Assembly (NCBI GenBank): GCA_021106755.1
Contig: JAIOTM010000275.1
Span: forward strand, 1-8,061
Reading direction: 5' to 3'
DNA length: 8,061 bases
From: Candidatus Cloacimonadota bacterium
GTDB lineage: Bacteria > Cloacimonadota > Cloacimonadia > Cloacimonadales > JAIOQZ01
The notes under the pieces are model-generated. The model was not told the origin of the DNA, did no database searches, and worked only from the letters and a program-made list of their open reading frames with translations. Made by a program: the position numbers and the translations under genes. Position 1 is the first letter of the stretch; each line of letters begins with the position of its first letter. Shown one piece after another: positions 5,702 to 8,061 of the stretch.

Positions 5702-7105
5702 TTATTCCCGAAAACTCCAGGTAGTTCCTTCTTTTTTATCCCTGAGTTCAATACCTGTTTTGGAAAGCTTCTCTCTTATCATATCAGCCATCACAAAGTT
5801 TTTCTCCGCTTTTAACGCTGCTCTGAGATCAATGAGAATCTTCATTAACGGGTCAGTCAGTCCGGTTACAGCCAGTCGTGCCTGTATATCGCTGAAAAAA
5901 CCAAGAACTTTTCCAAATTTCACTAAGATAAGAGCAAAACCTTGCCGCTCTTCTACGCTGAAATCCCGTTGGTTCTTAATCTTACGGCTCAAATCAAATA
6001 GAACTGACATAGCTTTTGCGGTATTGAAATCATCATCCATCATTTCCTGAAATTTTCTTTTATACTCATCCGCTGAATCAGTGACAACAGTTTCGCTTTG
6101 AGCAAAATCCAGATAGCGAATATCCTGTAAAGCATCGTAGAAGTTATTGACAGCTACTTTGGCTTCTTCTAACAATTCAGGGGAATACTCAATTGGGCTT
6201 CGGTAGTGTTTAGAAAGAAAGAACGTGCGAATTGTTTCCGCGTCAAACTTCTCGAAAACATCGCGAGTTAAAAGAAAATTATCGAGGCTTTTCGACATCT
6301 TCTCACCCCGCATATTCAGAAAACCACCGTGCATCCAGTAATTCACCATTGGCTTTGTTTGCAGGGCGTTTGCCTGAGCAAGCTCGTTTTCGTGGTGCGG
6401 AAACAGCAAATCAATTGCTCCGCCGTGGATGTCAAACGTTGCTCCAAGCAAATCACGGGACATAACCACGCACTCGGTATGCCATCCCGGACGCCCCTCA
6501 CCCCAGGGACTTTTCCATTTTGGCTCACCTGGTTTGGAGCGTTTCCACAAAGTGAAATCGGCTGGGTTTTGCTTGTCTGTGTTCTTATCCACCCGTGCTC
6601 CCACTTTCTGCTCTTCGGTTTTTCTGCCGGAAAGGCGACCATATTCGGAAGATTTGTTAACCGAGAAATAGACATCGCCATTGACTTCATAAGCAAAACC
6701 AGCAATTTCAAGTTCACGAATCAGCTTTATCATCTGTCCAATATACTTGGTTGCGAGAGGTTGATGCGTGGGAGGTGTCAGTCCTAATTTAGCAGTATCC
6801 TTCAGAAAGGCTTCTATATATTTGGCAGCGACATCTGTAGCCGGAATCCCCTCTTGTATCGACTGATTGATAATTTTGTCGTCAATATCGGTAATATTCT
6901 GGACGTATGTAACATCATAACCTCTGTACTCAAGATATTTTCGCACAACATCAAAAAACAGAAACGTGCGGGCGTTGCCGATATGAAAATAATTGTAAAC
7001 GGTAGGTCCACAAGCATACATCTTAACACTCCCCGCTTCGAGGGATATAAATTCTTCCTTTTTTCTGGTCAGGCTATTATAAATCTGAATCAAATTTCTC
7101 TCCAT
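5702..7105 (-). CDS. cysS: Cysteinyl-tRNA synthetase (CysRS, EC 6.1.1.16)
   Basis: This cytoplasmic class I synthetase joins cysteine to tRNA-Cys using ATP. The 467 residues are close to the usual bacterial length of about 460-480. The adenylation signature is HIGN at 41-44 and KMSKS lies at 269-273. The zinc ligands that select cysteine fit C32 ('MYACGPTVY'), C212 ('WHTECVVMS'), H237 and E241 ('FPHHENELAQ'). 'NITDIDDKII' (70-79) and 'WMHGGFLNMRGEKMSKSLDN' (257-276) are also family-typical, and the C-terminal helical anticodon-side domain is complete. It is the last visible gene of the rsmD operon and overlaps the end of rsmD. The ATG at 7105 has no good ribosome site. A TTG at 7093 has GGAG six bases upstream and would give 'MIQIYNSLTR', equally typical of the family, so the true start may be 7093 (463 aa). 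Confidence 0.97.
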   Translation of the reverse strand: MERNLIQIYNSLTRKKEEFISLEAGSVKMYACGPTVYNYFHIGNARTFLFFDVVRKYLEYRGYDVTYVQNITDIDDKIINQSIQEGIPATDVAAKYIEAFLKDTAKLGLTPPTHQPLATKYIGQMIKLIRELEIAGFAYEVNGDVYFSVNKSSEYGRLSGRKTEEQKVGARVDKNTDKQNPADFTLWKRSKPGEPKWKSPWGEGRPGWHTECVVMSRDLLGATFDIHGGAIDLLFPHHENELAQANALQTKPMVNYWMHGGFLNMRGEKMSKSLDNFLLTRDVFEKFDAETIRTFFLSKHYRSPIEYSPELLEEAKVAVNNFYDALQDIRYLDFAQSETVVTDSADEYKRKFQEMMDDDFNTAKAMSVLFDLSRKIKNQRDFSVEERQGFALILVKFGKVLGFFSDIQARLAVTGLTDPLMKILIDLRAALKAEKNFVMADMIREKLSKTGIELRDKKEGTTWSFRE

Positions 7106-7637
7106 TATCTTGTGCTCTGATGATAGAAATCACCGAGTCTCCATATTGTTTCTGAAACGAATAATTCCACGATAACGCGGGCATTTCCCTTTTAGAGTGT
7201 TGAACAATCAGCGTTCCGTCTGTAGCAAGTTTTCTTAACGAGAATACCATCGCAATAGAGGATTCCACCAAATTCTGCTCGTAAGGCGGGTCCATAAATA
7301 TCAGGTCAAATCTGTCGATTTCTGATTTTAAGTAAGGTACAACTTTTTTTCTCAGCACAAGACAGCTTTTCCGGCAGTCAAGCATTTCCACATTCCGCCG
7401 CATTGCTACATTAGCCTTGTGGGACAGGTCAACCAGCACCGCTTTTCCTGCTCCTCTGCTCAAAGCTTCAAATCCAAGAGAACCACATCCGGCGTAGAGG
7501 TCAAGAACCGATGAACCTTCCAATTCATCTAACTTAGTAAAAATAACCTCTTTGAGAAAATCCGTAGTAGGACGTGTGCGATTATCGTGCACAGAGAATA
7601 GCTTTCGCTTTTTATACTTGCCTGAAATAATTCTCAT
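7077..7637 (-). CDS. rsmD: 16S rRNA (guanine(966)-N2)-methyltransferase RsmD
   Basis: RsmD transfers a methyl group from S-adenosylmethionine to N2 of G966 of 16S rRNA, near the P site of the 30S subunit. At 186 residues the length is normal. The family start 'MRIISGKYKKRKL' is present, with 'TRPTTDFLKEVIF' (21-33). The Rossmann motif I 'VLDLYAGCGSLGFEALSRGA' spans 44-63, and the catalytic 'DPPY' of N2/N6 amino-methyltransferases is at 116-119 ('DLIFMDPPY'). A GGGAGA ribosome site (7651-7646) lies eight bases before the ATG. The ATG shares the sequence ATGA with the stop of the small gene upstream, implying coupled translation. Its 3' end overlaps cysS. In many bacteria rsmD is followed by coaD; here the next gene is cysS. 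Confidence 0.95.
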   Translation of the reverse strand: MRIISGKYKKRKLFSVHDNRTRPTTDFLKEVIFTKLDELEGSSVLDLYAGCGSLGFEALSRGAGKAVLVDLSHKANVAMRRNVEMLDCRKSCLVLRKKVVPYLKSEIDRFDLIFMDPPYEQNLVESSIAMVFSLRKLATDGTLIVQHSKREMPALSWNYSFQKQYGDSVISIIRAQDNGEKFDSDL

Positions 7638-7786
7638 CGCTTTTGTCTCCCGAAATTGATTTCAAGTTGTACCGGTTTCTGCTCAAACCTGGGGCATTTA
7701 ATCAGGATTACACTGGCAGGTTGCTTGCAAGGTAGAAGACAATTCCTGCACAGCTTATTTATCTCGGATTCTTTAATCTTTTTCAT
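7634..7786 (-). CDS. Small four-cysteine protein coupled to rsmD (50 aa)
   Basis: A 50-codon frame begins with ATG at 7786 and ends with TGA at 7636-7634; the ATGA there is shared with the rsmD start. The protein is basic and contains C13-x2-C16-x3-C20-x10-C31 ('CRNCLLPC', then 'IKCPRF'), a layout suited to one zinc or iron-sulfur centre. No signal peptide or membrane segment is present. Evidence that it is real: it fills the gap between two genes exactly, overlaps the upstream stop by 14 bases and the downstream start by 4, and its cysteines are grouped. Its ribosome site is weak (GGAAAG, 12 bases upstream), which suits coupling to the upstream gene. I do not recognise the family. Possible roles, all inference, are a nucleic-acid or ribosome-associated zinc finger or a small regulator. 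Confidence 0.68.
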   Translation of the reverse strand: MKKIKESEINKLCRNCLLPCKQPASVILIKCPRFEQKPVQLEINFGRQKR

Positions 7787-8060
7787 GGTTACTGAATACT
7801 TTCCATAGGTCTCGCAACGTCAAATTGCCTAACTGCTTACGGCTGTCTAAATGACGCTGGGCAAGATTAAGAAACTCTCCCACTGTAATTGTGAGTGGAA
7901 GCTTTATCTGCGCTTCAATTTCTTCTGAAACAGCCGACGCATCTTCCCCTGATTCTTCAAATTCTGGTTGCTGGTAGTTTTCTTCGTTCGGCTCAGATTC
8001 CTCATTTTCCGGATTCAGCTCTTTAATCAGCGGTGTCCGTGTAGTTTCCTGTTCAACTTC
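7773..8060 (-). CDS. C-terminal part of an acidic protein, N-terminus beyond window edge
   Basis: An open frame enters from the right edge and ends with TAA at 7775-7773, giving the last 95 residues of a protein. The first half visible is very acidic and probably disordered, with many Glu/Asp, Asn and Pro residues ('NPENEESEPNEENYQQPEFE'). The final 45 residues look folded ('KLPLTITVGEFLNLAQRHLD', then 'LGNLTLRDLWKVFSN'). I do not recognise the family. The frame overlaps the start of the small four-cysteine gene by 14 bases, so it belongs to the same transcript as rsmD and cysS. It could be the flexible tail of a larger protein; nothing in this part identifies a function. Confidence 0.7.
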   Translation of the reverse strand, partial: EVEQETTRTPLIKELNPENEESEPNEENYQQPEFEESGEDASAVSEEIEAQIKLPLTITVGEFLNLAQRHLDSRKQLGNLTLRDLWKVFSNHEKD

Positions 8061-8061
8061 A

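Noticed and set aside
6232..6787. Plus- and minus-strand frames of 77-152 codons inside cysS
   Set aside because: They are out-of-frame shadows of a clearly functional cysteinyl-tRNA synthetase, with no ribosome sites or domain motifs.
1..8061. CRISPR arrays, insertion sequences, phage or defence genes
   Set aside because: No regularly spaced repeats, transposase or integrase motifs, or terminal inverted repeats with target duplications were seen on either strand.

Overview
The window is about 8 kb of AT-rich bacterial DNA (roughly 40% G+C by eye), probably chromosomal. No phage, transposase, CRISPR or plasmid gene is visible. The large secreted protein in the middle combines a CotH kinase-like domain, a lamin-tail domain and a C-terminal 'YPNPFNP...GQ...W.G...SGIY...LLK' tail. 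That tail is typical of the Fibrobacteres-Chlorobi-Bacteroidetes (FCB) superphylum and allied candidate phyla such as Cloacimonadota and Marinimicrobia. Several genes have strong Shine-Dalgarno (SD) sites (AGGAGG) and several starts are preceded by TTGACA-type -35 boxes. This argues mildly against Bacteroidota proper, where SD sites are weak and promoters differ. An anaerobic or candidate-phylum FCB bacterium is an inference, not a proof.

Layout. At 1-990 (minus) is the N-terminal part of an APC-superfamily amino acid permease that runs off the left edge. The 991-1412 gap is divergent and holds promoters for the permease and for a 134-aa cysteine-rich DUF3795 protein (1413-1817, plus), which ends at a good intrinsic terminator. 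At 1995-4355 (plus) is the 786-aa secreted CotH/lamin-tail protein. A tRNA-Val(GAC) gene (4391-4464, minus) faces it. The gap 4465-4828 contains a long imperfect hairpin that looks like the terminator of the next gene. At 4829-5506 (minus) is an unrecognised 225-aa exported or membrane-anchored protein with a near-consensus promoter.

The right end (5702-8061, minus) is a tightly packed translation-related operon, read from right to left. It holds the end of an acidic protein, a 50-aa four-cysteine protein, rsmD (16S rRNA m2G966 methyltransferase) and cysS (cysteinyl-tRNA synthetase). Neighbouring reading frames overlap by 14, 4 and 17-29 bases, which points to translational coupling. rsmD modifies the ribosome and cysS charges tRNA. 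The roles of the two upstream proteins are unknown.

No clearly new multi-gene system is seen. The observations most worth a second look are the small four-cysteine gene coupled to rsmD, the 4672-4732 hairpin, the secreted CotH/lamin-tail architecture and the orphan exported protein.
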